Assembly: GCA_046348585.1 (NCBI GenBank)
Contig: JAXMDZ010000005.1
Coordinates: 102,495 to 166,494 of the forward strand
Direction of reading: 5' to 3'
DNA: 64,000 nt
From: JADZAI01 sp046348585
Lineage (GTDB): Bacteria; Pseudomonadota; Alphaproteobacteria; Micropepsales; Micropepsaceae
Under the pieces are notes generated by a model. It was not told the origin of the DNA and ran no database searches. It worked only from the letters and a program-made list of their open reading frames with translations. This document shows positions 50,191 through 58,265 of the stretch, one piece after another (position 1 is the stretch's first letter; every line of letters begins with the position of its first letter). The position numbers and the translations under genes were made by a program.

Positions 50191-51261
50191 ATGACCGAAC
50201 GTCGCAACGGCCTGACCTACGCGGATTCCGGCGTCGATATCGACGCGGGCGAGGCGCTGGTGGAGCGCATCAAGCCGCTGGCGAAATCGACCAGCCGGCC
50301 GGGCGCGGACGTGGCGCTGGGTGGCTTCGGCGGCCTCTTCGACCTGAAGGCCTGCGGCTTCCGCGACCCCGTGCTGGTCGCCGCCAATGACGGCGTCGGC
50401 ACCAAGCTGAAGCTCGCCATCGAGACCGGCATCCATTCCGGCGTCGGCGTCGACCTGGTGGCGATGAGCGTCAACGACCTCGTCGTCCAGGGGGCGCAGC
50501 CGCTGTTCTTCCTCGACTATTTCGCGACCGGCAAGCTGAACGTGGACGAGGCCGCGACGGTCATCGCCGGGATCGCCGAAGGCTGTCGTCAGGCGGGCTG
50601 CGCGCTGATCGGCGGCGAGACGGCCGAGATGCCGGGCATGTATGCGGGCAAGGACTACGACCTCGCGGGCTTCGCGGTCGGCGCGGTGGAGCGCGACGCC
50701 ATCCTGCCCCGCCTCGCCGCCATCGGCCCCGGCGACGCGGTCATCGGCCTCGCCTCCAGCGGCGTCCATTCCAACGGCTTCTCGCTGGTCCGCCGCATTC
50801 TCGCCGACAGCGCCCTCGGCCTCGGCGACGAGCTGCCCTACGCCATCGGCCTCACCATCGGCGCGGCGCTGCTGGAGCCGACCCGCATCTACGTGAAGGC
50901 GATCCTCGACGTGCTCGGCAAGCACGCCGTCAAGGGCTTCGCCCACATCACCGGCGGCGGCATCACCGAGAACCTGCCGCGCGTCCTGCCCGAAGGGGTC
51001 GATGCCGAAATCGACCTCGCGGCGTGGAAGCTGCCGAAACTCTTCGGCTGGCTGCAATCGCTGGGCGGCATCGCCGGGCACGAGATGCTGCGCACCTTCA
51101 ATTGCGGCATCGGCATGATCGCCGTGGTCGCGGCGGACGAGGCCGAAGCGGTGGTCAAGGCCTTCGCGGCGGCGGGCGAAACCGCGATCCGCATCGGCAC
51201 GCTCGTTCCCGGATCGGGCGAGGCGAAAGTCGTCTATCGCAACGCGCTGGAGAGCGCGTGA
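50191..51261 (+). CDS. purM: phosphoribosylformylglycinamidine cyclo-ligase
   Basis: PurM (AIR synthetase) closes the imidazole ring in purine synthesis using ATP. The 356 residues include YADSGVDIDAGEALVERIKP, AANDGVGTKLKLA, DLVAMSVNDLVVQGAQPLFF, GGETAEMPGMY, GLASSGVHSNGFSLVR and HITGGGITENLPRVLP. The start is ATG 50191. The stop overlaps the purN GTG start (GTGA). Confidence 0.97.
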   Translation: MTERRNGLTYADSGVDIDAGEALVERIKPLAKSTSRPGADVALGGFGGLFDLKACGFRDPVLVAANDGVGTKLKLAIETGIHSGVGVDLVAMSVNDLVVQGAQPLFFLDYFATGKLNVDEAATVIAGIAEGCRQAGCALIGGETAEMPGMYAGKDYDLAGFAVGAVERDAILPRLAAIGPGDAVIGLASSGVHSNGFSLVRRILADSALGLGDELPYAIGLTIGAALLEPTRIYVKAILDVLGKHAVKGFAHITGGGITENLPRVLPEGVDAEIDLAAWKLPKLFGWLQSLGGIAGHEMLRTFNCGIGMIAVVAADEAEAVVKAFAAAGETAIRIGTLVPGSGEAKVVYRNALESA

Positions 51262-51857
51262 GCGCCCGCCGTCTGCGCGTCGCGGCGCTGATCTCGGGCC
51301 GCGGGTCCAACCTCAAGGCGCTGCTCGACGCGGCGGCGGACCCCGCCTGCCCGTTCCAGATCGTCCACGTCTTCTCCAACCGGCCGGACGCGGGCGGCCT
51401 CGCCCATGCGGCGGCGGCCGGCGTGCCCGCGACGGTGATCGATCACAAGCTCTTCGCCTCGCGCGAGGCCTTCGACACCGCGCTGGACGCCGCCCTCGCC
51501 GCCGTCGATCCCGATGTCGTCGCCTTCGCCGGCTTCATGCGCATCCTCACCAACGCCTTCGTGGAACGCTGGCGCGGCAAGGCGGTGAACATCCACCCGT
51601 CGCTGCTGCCGCTGTTCAAGGGCCTGCACCCGCAGGCCCAGGCGCTCGCGGCCGGCGTCGCGGTCAGCGGCTGCACGGTGCATTGGGTGACGCCGGGCGT
51701 CGACGAAGGGCCGGTCATCGCCCAGGCCGAAGTGCCGGTCCTGCCCGGCGACACCGAGGACGCGCTGGCGGCGCGCATCCTCGTCGCGGAGCACAGGCTC
51801 TACCCCAGCGCGCTGGCGATGATCGCCGGCGGCGCGGCGAAGTTTCCTGAAGACTGA
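51258..51857 (+). CDS. purN: phosphoribosylglycinamide formyltransferase
   Basis: PurN transfers a formyl group from 10-formyl-THF to GAR. The 199 residues show the phosphate-binding loop ISGRGSNLKALLDA and the active-site motif NIHPSLLPLFKG (Asn, His). The catalytic Asp lies in GCTVHWVTPGVDEGPVIAQ. The start is GTG 51258, coupled to purM. It ends 7 bases before the convergent ndk. Confidence 0.97.
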   Translation: MSARRLRVAALISGRGSNLKALLDAAADPACPFQIVHVFSNRPDAGGLAHAAAAGVPATVIDHKLFASREAFDTALDAALAAVDPDVVAFAGFMRILTNAFVERWRGKAVNIHPSLLPLFKGLHPQAQALAAGVAVSGCTVHWVTPGVDEGPVIAQAEVPVLPGDTEDALAARILVAEHRLYPSALAMIAGGAAKFPED

Positions 51858-51864
51858 CCGGCGA

Positions 51865-52287
51865 TCAGCCGGCGATTTCAATCGCCGCGAAGAAATAGGC
51901 GATCTCGCGGGCGGCGCTGGCGGCGCTGTCCGAACCGTGGACCGTGTTCGCCTCGATCGACTCGGCGAATTCCTTGCGGATCGTGCCGGCGTCGGCGTTG
52001 GCCGGGTTAGTCGCGCCCATCACCTTGCGATAGGCGGCGATGGCGTCCTCGCCTTCCAGAACCTGCACGACCACCGGGCCGGAGGTCATGAAGGCGACCA
52101 GATCGTTGAAGAAGCCGCGCGCCGCGTGCTCGGCATAGAAGCCCTCGGCCATCGCCTTGGTGAGCTGGATGCGCTTCTGGGCGACGATCTTCAGGCCCGC
52201 GCCTTCGATCACGGCGTTGACCTTGCCGGTCAGGTTGCGACGGGTGGCGTCCGGCTTGATGATCGAGAGCGTGCGTTCGGTGGCCAT
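51865..52287 (-). CDS. ndk: nucleoside diphosphate kinase
   Basis: Ndk balances nucleoside triphosphates by a phospho-histidine ping-pong. The 140-residue protein is full length: ERTLSIIKPDATRRNLTGKV, the GPVVVQVLEGEDAI core and the active-site NTVHGSDSAASA. It is divergent from the ABC-F gene; a TATAAG about 40 bases upstream is a possible -10. Confidence 0.97.
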   Translation of the reverse strand: MATERTLSIIKPDATRRNLTGKVNAVIEGAGLKIVAQKRIQLTKAMAEGFYAEHAARGFFNDLVAFMTSGPVVVQVLEGEDAIAAYRKVMGATNPANADAGTIRKEFAESIEANTVHGSDSAASAAREIAYFFAAIEIAG

Positions 52288-52404
52288 TTTCGGGCGTCCT
52301 GTCTGGTCTGTCCTGAGAATTGGCCGGGCTTATAGCGGCGGCCCCCACCGCCCCGCAAGCCACGGCGTTTGCGCCCCGCCGCCGGACCGGCTATCCCCCC
52401 GCCC

Positions 52405-54300
52405 ATGCTGACCATCGACGACTTTTCGTGCCGGATCGCCGGGCGCCTCATCATTGACCATGCTTCGGCCTTCATCCCGGCCGGGCACAAGGTCGGGCTG
52501 GTCGGCCGCAACGGCTCGGGCAAAACGACGCTGTTCAAGGCGATCCAGGGCCAGCTCGATTCCGAAAGCGGCCGCATCTCGCTGCCCAGGGGCCTCAGGA
52601 TCGGCGGGGTCGCGCAGGAAGCGCCCGCCAGCTCGACCTCGCTGCTCGACGTGGTGCTCGCCGCCGACACCGAACGCGCCGCCCTTCTCGCCGAGCGCGA
52701 CACGACGAACGACCCGCACCGGATCGCAGAGATCGAAACGCGGCTCTTCGACATCCAGGCCCAGGCGGCCCCGGCCCGGGCCGCCGCCATCCTCGCCGGC
52801 CTCGGCTTCGGGGCGGACGACATCGTGCGCCCCTGCTCGGATTTCTCGGGCGGCTGGCGGATGCGCGTCGCGCTCGCCGCCGTCCTCTTCGCCGAACCCG
52901 ACCTGCTGCTGCTCGACGAGCCGACCAACTATCTCGACCTCGAAGGCGCGCTGTGGCTTGAGGACTATCTCGCCCGCTACCCGCACACCGTGCTCCTGAT
53001 CAGCCACGACCGCGATCTCCTCAACCGCGCGGTCGATGCGATCCTCCATCTCGAACACGGCAAGCTGACGCTCTACACCGGCGGCTTCGACCGCTTCCAG
53101 CAGCAGCGGGCGATGAAGCTCGACCTGCTCAAGGCCGCCAAGTCCAAGCAGGACGCGCAGGCCAAGCACCTCCAGGCCTTCGTCGACCGCTTCAAGGCCA
53201 AGGCCTCCAAGGCCCGTCAGGCGCAGAGCCGCGTCAAGGCGCTGGAGAAGATGCAGGCCATCGTCATCCCGGAATCGGAGCGCGTCGCGCCGATCGTCTT
53301 CCCCGAGACCGAGAAGATGTCGCCGCCGGTGCTGGTGTTCGAGAACGTCTCGGCCGGCTACGGCGATCATGTCGTGCTCTCGAAGCTGACGCTGCGCATC
53401 GACCCCGACGACCGCATCGCCCTGCTCGGCAAGAACGGCAACGGCAAATCGACCTTCGCCAAGCTGATCTCGCAGCGCCTGAAAGCGATGGGCGGCAGCG
53501 TCGTGCGCTCGCCCAAGCTGCGCGTCGGCTATTTCGCCCAGCACCAGGTCGACGAACTCGACATGGACGGCACGCCCTTCAGCCACATGCAGAAGAAGAT
53601 GCCGGACCAGGTGGAATCCAAGGTCCGCGCCCGCTGCGGCTTCTTCGGCTTCGGCGCCGACAAGGTGATGACCAAGATCGCCAAGCTCTCGGGCGGCGAG
53701 AAGGCGCGGCTGCTGCTGGCCCTCGCCGCCTTCGACGCGCCGCACATCATGGTGCTGGACGAGCCGACCAACCATCTCGACATCGAGGCGCGCGCCGCGC
53801 TCATCGAGGCGATCGCCTCCTATGACGGCGCGGTCATTCTCGTCAGCCACGACCGCCACCTGATCGAGACCAGCGCCGACCAGCTCTGGCTGGTCTCGGA
53901 CGGCCGCGTCGCGCCCTTCGAGGGCGACATGGACGACTACGAGGACTATGTGCTCGGCCGCAAGGGCAAGCCCGGTTCGGCGGCGCAGAGCCAGGCGGCG
54001 GCCGCGAGCGAGAAGCAGTCGAAGGCCGATCAGCGCAAGGCGAACGCCGGCAAGCGCAGCGAACTCGCGCCGCTGAAGAAGAAGTCGGATGCCGCCGAGA
54101 AGGAAGTCGCCCGCCTCGCCGCCGAGATCGCGAAGATCGAAACCGCCCTCGCCGACCCCAAGCTCTACAAGGCCGAGCCCTTCAAGCTGCTCGACGCGAC
54201 CAAGCAACGGGGCGAACTGAAGAAGAAGCTCGCCGAGGCCGAGACGATCTGGATGGAAGCCCTCGAAACCTACGAGGAAGCCCAGCGCGAGACGGCCTAG
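52405..54300 (+). CDS. ABC-F family ATPase (Uup-like)
   Basis: This soluble protein has 631 residues and two ATP-binding cassettes. Walker A motifs are GRNGSGKTTLFKA and GKNGNGKSTFAKL, signatures FSGGWRMRVAL and LSGGEKARLLLAL, and Walker B motifs end DEPTNYLD and DEPTNHLD. A linker of about 80 residues joins them, and the C-terminus (about 545-631) is a charged coiled coil like that of Uup. ABC-F proteins act on ribosomes or DNA structures; which one is not clear here. The stop interlocks with vapC. Confidence 0.93.
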   Translation: MLTIDDFSCRIAGRLIIDHASAFIPAGHKVGLVGRNGSGKTTLFKAIQGQLDSESGRISLPRGLRIGGVAQEAPASSTSLLDVVLAADTERAALLAERDTTNDPHRIAEIETRLFDIQAQAAPARAAAILAGLGFGADDIVRPCSDFSGGWRMRVALAAVLFAEPDLLLLDEPTNYLDLEGALWLEDYLARYPHTVLLISHDRDLLNRAVDAILHLEHGKLTLYTGGFDRFQQQRAMKLDLLKAAKSKQDAQAKHLQAFVDRFKAKASKARQAQSRVKALEKMQAIVIPESERVAPIVFPETEKMSPPVLVFENVSAGYGDHVVLSKLTLRIDPDDRIALLGKNGNGKSTFAKLISQRLKAMGGSVVRSPKLRVGYFAQHQVDELDMDGTPFSHMQKKMPDQVESKVRARCGFFGFGADKVMTKIAKLSGGEKARLLLALAAFDAPHIMVLDEPTNHLDIEARAALIEAIASYDGAVILVSHDRHLIETSADQLWLVSDGRVAPFEGDMDDYEDYVLGRKGKPGSAAQSQAAAASEKQSKADQRKANAGKRSELAPLKKKSDAAEKEVARLAAEIAKIETALADPKLYKAEPFKLLDATKQRGELKKKLAEAETIWMEALETYEEAQRETA

Positions 54301-54662
54301 GGCGGAGCCGAAAGGCCCAGCCGCTCCGCCACCTCCCGCAGCCGCCGGTCGCGGGTCCACAGCGACGCGCCCGGCGTCAGCCGCACGGCGGCGAGCAGAT
54401 GAGCATCGACATAGCCGATGCCCGATCCGTGCAGCCGCTGCGCCTCCACGAAGGCGAGGATCTCGCTTTCGCCGGCGACGCGCGCGCGCGGCAGACGGGC
54501 AAGCTCGCGCAGGATGGCCGCCCGGTTTCGCAGGGACCCAAGCGCGATCTCGCCGATCACGAAGGGGTGGCAGAGGATCGCCTGACGATTCAGGCGCTCG
54601 GCCAGCGCCGCATCGTGCCGCCGGAAATGGTCGATCCAGACCGATGTGTCGGCGAGGATCAC
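54297..54662 (-). CDS. vapC: VapC-type PIN-domain toxin
   Basis: This 121-residue PIN-domain ribonuclease has the acidic site complete: Asp in ILADTSVWIDHF, Glu in VIGEIALG, Asp in YVDAHLLAA and Asp in WTRDRRLREVA. VapC toxins cut tRNA or rRNA. The start is GTG 54662, overlapping the antitoxin stop (GTGA), so toxin synthesis depends on antitoxin translation. Confidence 0.92.
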   Translation of the reverse strand: MILADTSVWIDHFRRHDAALAERLNRQAILCHPFVIGEIALGSLRNRAAILRELARLPRARVAGESEILAFVEAQRLHGSGIGYVDAHLLAAVRLTPGASLWTRDRRLREVAERLGLSAPP

Positions 54663-54856
54663 GCGGCCTTCGGCCTGCGCCGCGGCGGCGCCTCGGCCTT
54701 CGGATCGCTGCCGCCGAGCAGCGCCAGGCGCCGCGCGCTCTCGCGCTCGATCAGCGCCTTGAGCGCCTCGCGGACGATCGCCGTGCGCTCCGTCAGACCG
54801 GTATAGGCCTCCGCTTCGGCCAGAAGATCGTCGTCGAGCGCGAGCGTGGTGCGCAT
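54659..54856 (-). CDS. vapB: VapB-type antitoxin
   Basis: This 65-residue protein has a ribbon-helix-helix N-terminus (MRTTLALDDDLLAEAEAYTG, then RTAIVREALKALIERES) as in the VapB_antitoxin family, and a flexible basic/proline tail that would bind VapC. Such antitoxins repress their own operon. A 16-bp palindrome lies 30 bases upstream. Confidence 0.9.
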   Translation of the reverse strand: MRTTLALDDDLLAEAEAYTGLTERTAIVREALKALIERESARRLALLGGSDPKAEAPPRRRPKAA

Positions 54857-54885
54857 GTCGTGTGCCCCTTGTGAGGCACGAATAT

Positions 54886-54901
54886 AGCATCGAACGATGC
54901 T
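54886..54901 (-). promoter_or_regulatory. candidate vapBC operator
   Basis: agcatcgaacgatgct has perfect 7-bp arms around two bases. On the minus strand it lies between a TTGAAG (54905-54900) and a TATATT (54886-54881), so it overlaps the probable promoter. This is where an autoregulating VapB would be expected to bind. Confidence 0.5.
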
Positions 54902-54912
54902 TCAATCCATGC

Positions 54913-55662
54913 CTAGCCCGGCCCCGCGCCCTCCGCCTTGGCGATCTGATACCAGCGTTTGTTCAGCCGGCGCACATGCGGCGGCGAGGTCTCGATGGTC
55001 TTGACGATGCGGGCGAACATGGCGCGCGCCTCGTCGGCGCGGCCGCTCGCCTGCAGGAACATCGCATAGCGGCACAGCGCCTCCGGGCCGGGATAGTAGC
55101 GCGTCACGGACTCGAACTCGCGCACCGCCTCGACGGTCTTGCGCTGTCCCGCGAGGGCGCGCGCGAACAACAGGTGCCCGTCGGCGTCTGTCGATTTGGG
55201 GTGCTCGCGCTGGAAGCGGTCCAGCACCTCCTCGGCCTCGGCGAAGTTCGCCGTCTCGACCAGCGCCCGCGCGAATCCCATCTGCAGGCGCGGGTCGTCG
55301 GCATAGGCGGTGGCGGCGAGGTCGCGATAGATCGGCAGCCCCTGCTCCGCCCGGCCGATGCGCAGATATTCGTCGGCGAGCCGCTGGCGGGCATCGACCG
55401 AATTGGACAGTTCCGCCTCGTGCTTCAGCTTGCGGACATTGCGTTCCGGGTCGCGCAGATCGAGCGCGGCTTCCTTGATCCGCTGGGCGTCGGGACTGCC
55501 CAGAATGTCCGGCGCGATATGCACGACGATATAGGCGATCGACCCGATCAGCGGCAGGAAGACGATGACGTAGATCCACGGCATCAGATTGCCGTTGCGC
55601 CCCGCGTGGATCACGCAGGTCAGCATCAGCAACCCGATGCCGATGAAATAGACGTAAGGCAT
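54913..55662 (-). CDS. membrane-anchored TPR protein
   Basis: This 249-residue protein has two N-terminal transmembrane helices (about 3-22 and 28-50; IGIGLLMLTCVIHAGRNGN, then WIYVIVFLPLIGSIAYIVV) in the layout of a PLDc_N-type anchor. A cytoplasmic or periplasmic TPR array (about 85-235) follows, with YLRIGRAEQGLPIYRDLAA, ALVETANFAEAEEVLDRF and ASGRADEARAMFARIV. It probably scaffolds a membrane complex; partner unknown. Confidence 0.8.
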   Translation of the reverse strand: MPYVYFIGIGLLMLTCVIHAGRNGNLMPWIYVIVFLPLIGSIAYIVVHIAPDILGSPDAQRIKEAALDLRDPERNVRKLKHEAELSNSVDARQRLADEYLRIGRAEQGLPIYRDLAATAYADDPRLQMGFARALVETANFAEAEEVLDRFQREHPKSTDADGHLLFARALAGQRKTVEAVREFESVTRYYPGPEALCRYAMFLQASGRADEARAMFARIVKTIETSPPHVRRLNKRWYQIAKAEGAGPG

Positions 55663-55725
55663 GGCCGCCTCCCCGAGCCCCGCCAGCCTAGGCGGAACGC
55701 CTGCCGGACGGAACCACCCACAGGT

Positions 55726-56184
55726 TTAGGCCTGCTTCTCCCACCGGCCGCTGTCCGACTGCTTCCAGTAGGTGACGCCGAGCCCGGCGGCCCTGGCGTC
55801 CTTCCAGTGGCCGCGCGCCTCGGCGAGCGCCGTCTCGTCGCGGCCGTCGAAGATCAGGATCACCCGCTCCAGCGCCGCCATGGCGGCCCAGTCGCCGGGC
55901 CGCGCGCCGTCGACCAGGAACAGCGCCTGGGCCGCATTGGGGTTCTCGTCGGCGTCGGTCAGATAGATCGGCTGGCGTTCGGCAAAGCCGTCGGCGCGCC
56001 GTCCGTGGGGCAGGAAACTGTCGGCGCGATAGGTCCACAGATGGGCGTCCAGCGCATCGACCCGCTCCGGCCCCCCGGCCCGCACCACCGCCTTCCAGCC
56101 GCGCTCCAGCGTCTTCTGGAGCAGCGGCGGCAGCGCCGTCTCCAGCGTCTCGCGCTGGAGGTGGTAGAACCAGACCTCCGTCAC
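55726..56184 (-). CDS. holC: DNA polymerase III chi subunit
   Basis: HolC links the clamp loader to single-strand-binding protein. The 152 residues show FYHLQRETLETALPPLLQKT, the DAHLWTYRADSFLPHG core and PIYLTDADENPNAAQALFLV, all typical of chi. The start is GTG 56184, overlapping the upstream gene's stop (GTGA). The order pepA-small gene-holC on one strand is common in proteobacteria. Confidence 0.93.
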   Translation of the reverse strand: MTEVWFYHLQRETLETALPPLLQKTLERGWKAVVRAGGPERVDALDAHLWTYRADSFLPHGRRADGFAERQPIYLTDADENPNAAQALFLVDGARPGDWAAMAALERVILIFDGRDETALAEARGHWKDARAAGLGVTYWKQSDSGRWEKQA

Positions 56185-56546
56185 GCATAACCCTCCGGCC
56201 GCGAGGGATCGTCGGCCGCTTCGGGGGCGAGGAAATTGAAGGGACGGCCGCGCGAATTGGCGCGCCAGCCCGCCTCCATCGCCCCGCGAATGGCCGCCTC
56301 CAGCAGGATCTTGAACTCGCGCGGCCGGTCCGGCCAGCTGCGCGGACGGCCGTGCTGGGTCTTGGTGTAGGGAAACTCGACGATCAGCTCGCGGAAATTC
56401 TCGGAAGCCCGCACCGAAAGGCGCAGGCCCATATAGCCGTCGGTCGACCATTGCGGCTCGCTCAGCACCGCCCAGACGAGCGTTTCGCCGTCGATGTCGA
56501 TGGTCTCGGGAACCTTGTTTCCGCGTCCCTTTTTCGCGTTGTACAT
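56181..56546 (-). CDS. conserved hypothetical protein between pepA and holC
   Basis: This 121-residue soluble protein begins basic (MYNAKKGRGNKVP). It then has IDIDGETLVWAVLSEPQWS, YMGLRLSVRASENFRELIVE and FPYTKTQHGRPRSWPDRP, ending with a helical GAMEAGWRANSRGRPFNF. No domain is recognised. It is coupled to holC by a GTGA overlap and lies 58 bases after pepA, so it belongs to that operon. Confidence 0.75.
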   Translation of the reverse strand: MYNAKKGRGNKVPETIDIDGETLVWAVLSEPQWSTDGYMGLRLSVRASENFRELIVEFPYTKTQHGRPRSWPDRPREFKILLEAAIRGAMEAGWRANSRGRPFNFLAPEAADDPSRPEGYA

Positions 56547-56604
56547 CGCCGATCCCTTTAGGCGTCCGGCGGGCGCGGCGACAGGTCCGCGCCCGCCCGC
56601 AGCC

Positions 56605-58071
56605 TCAGCCCTCCGCGACGTCCTTCACGAAGCGGTCCAGCAGGCGCACGCCGAAGCCGGTCGCGCCTTCCGGGTGGATGTGGCGCGCCTTGGCGCTCCA
56701 GGCGACGCCGGCGATGTCGAGATGCGCCCATTTCGTGCCGTTGACGAAGCGCTGGAGGAACATCGCCCCGACGATCGAGCCGCCGAAGCGGCTGCCGGTG
56801 ATGTTCTTCATGTCGGCGCAGGCCGAATCGATGGCCCGGTCGAGCGTCTCGACCAGCGGCAGACGCCACACTTCTTCGCCCACCGCCTTGCCGGCCGCCG
56901 TCAGCTCGGCCGACAGCGTATCGTCGTTCGAGAACAGGCCCGCATGGTCGAGGCCGAGGGCGATCATGATCGCCCCGGTCAGCGTCGCGAGGTTCACCAT
57001 GTAGCGCGGCTTGAAGCGGTCCTGCGCGTACCAGAGCGCGTCGGCCAGCACGAGGCGGCCTTCGGCGTCGGTGTTCCAGACCTCGATGGTCTGGCCCGAC
57101 ATCGAGGTCACGATGTCGCCGGGACGCTGCGCGTCGCCGTCCGGCATGTTCTCGACGAGGCCGAGCACGCCGACGACATTGGCCTTCGCCTTGCGCGTCG
57201 CCAGCGCCTTCATCGCGCCCGCGACCGCGCCCGCGCCGCCCATGTCCCACTTCATGTCCCACATGCCGTCGCCGGGCTTCAGCGAGATGCCGCCCGTGTC
57301 GAAGGTGACGCCCTTGCCGACCAGGGCGATCGGGGCTTCCTTGGCCGCCCCGCCCTTCCACTGCATGACGACCAGCTTGGACTCCTTGGCGCTGCCCTGG
57401 CCGACGCCCAGCAGCGCGCCCATGCCCAGCTTCTTCATCTCCTTCTCGCCCAGCACCTCGACGACGACGCCGAGCTTCTTCAGCTCCGCGCAGCGGTCGG
57501 CGAAAGTCTGGGGATAGATGACGTTGGCGGGCTCGGTGACGAGGTCGCGGGTGAAGGCGACCCCGGCGATCGCCGCCTCATGGGCCTTCCACTGCTTGCG
57601 GGCGGCGGCCGGATCGCCGGTCTGCACCTCGATGGTCTTCACCGAGGGCTTCTGGTCGTCCTTCAGCTTGGTGCGGTACTTGTCGAAGCGATAGCCGCGC
57701 AGCACGGCGGCCAGCGCCACATGGCCGGCGATCTCGGCCGGAACGTCCAGCGCGAACACCAGCTTGCTCTCGCCCGAGGTCAGGAAACGGGCGATCACCG
57801 CGCCGCCGGCCGCCTCGCCGGCCAGCGCGTCGATCGCTTCGGCCTTGCCGAGCCCGACCAGAACCACCCTGCCCCCGGCCGCCCCGGCGACATCGACGAT
57901 CTGGCCCTTGGCGCCGGTGAAGCGGTTGCGTTTCGCCGCCGCCGAAATCGCCCCGCCCGCGGCCTTGTCGGCCGCCGCGGCCTGCGCCATCAGCTTGCCG
58001 CCTTCGGTCGCGCCGACGACCAGAACACCGTCCTTGACCGGGCCGAAGCCCGAAAAACGCACATCCATCAT
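56605..58071 (-). CDS. pepA: leucyl aminopeptidase
   Basis: PepA is a hexameric M17 metallopeptidase that removes N-terminal residues in the cytoplasm; some homologues also bind DNA. The 488-residue protein has metal ligands in VGKGVTFDTGGISLKPG and the M17 signature NTDAEGRLVLADAL. The N-terminal macro-like domain is present. The start is ATG 58071 or the adjacent ATG 58068. It is divergent from lptF. Confidence 0.95.
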   Translation of the reverse strand: MMDVRFSGFGPVKDGVLVVGATEGGKLMAQAAAADKAAGGAISAAAKRNRFTGAKGQIVDVAGAAGGRVVLVGLGKAEAIDALAGEAAGGAVIARFLTSGESKLVFALDVPAEIAGHVALAAVLRGYRFDKYRTKLKDDQKPSVKTIEVQTGDPAAARKQWKAHEAAIAGVAFTRDLVTEPANVIYPQTFADRCAELKKLGVVVEVLGEKEMKKLGMGALLGVGQGSAKESKLVVMQWKGGAAKEAPIALVGKGVTFDTGGISLKPGDGMWDMKWDMGGAGAVAGAMKALATRKAKANVVGVLGLVENMPDGDAQRPGDIVTSMSGQTIEVWNTDAEGRLVLADALWYAQDRFKPRYMVNLATLTGAIMIALGLDHAGLFSNDDTLSAELTAAGKAVGEEVWRLPLVETLDRAIDSACADMKNITGSRFGGSIVGAMFLQRFVNGTKWAHLDIAGVAWSAKARHIHPEGATGFGVRLLDRFVKDVAEG

Positions 58072-58171
58072 GAAATCCCTGTCAGGCCCCGGATAGCGCG
58101 GCCCGGCCCCCAATCAGGACGATTGCGGCGGGGCGCGCGCATGATTAGATCGGAGCCGGACTCAAACGGGC

Positions 58172-58191
58172 CTGGCCCCTCCTGGGGCCAG
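58172..58191. promoter_or_regulatory. perfect hairpin between pepA and lptF
   Basis: ctggcccctcctggggccag has perfect 8-bp arms around tcct. It lies in the 194-bp divergent gap, roughly 75 bases before lptF. It could be an operator or a 5' leader hairpin; there is no T-run for a terminator. Confidence 0.3.
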
Positions 58192-58265
58192 ACCTAGAAC
58201 AAACCGCGTCGGCGCGGAAGCGGCTTGTCGCCGCTCGCGCGCGTGTGATCGCAAGAAGGCGCCTG

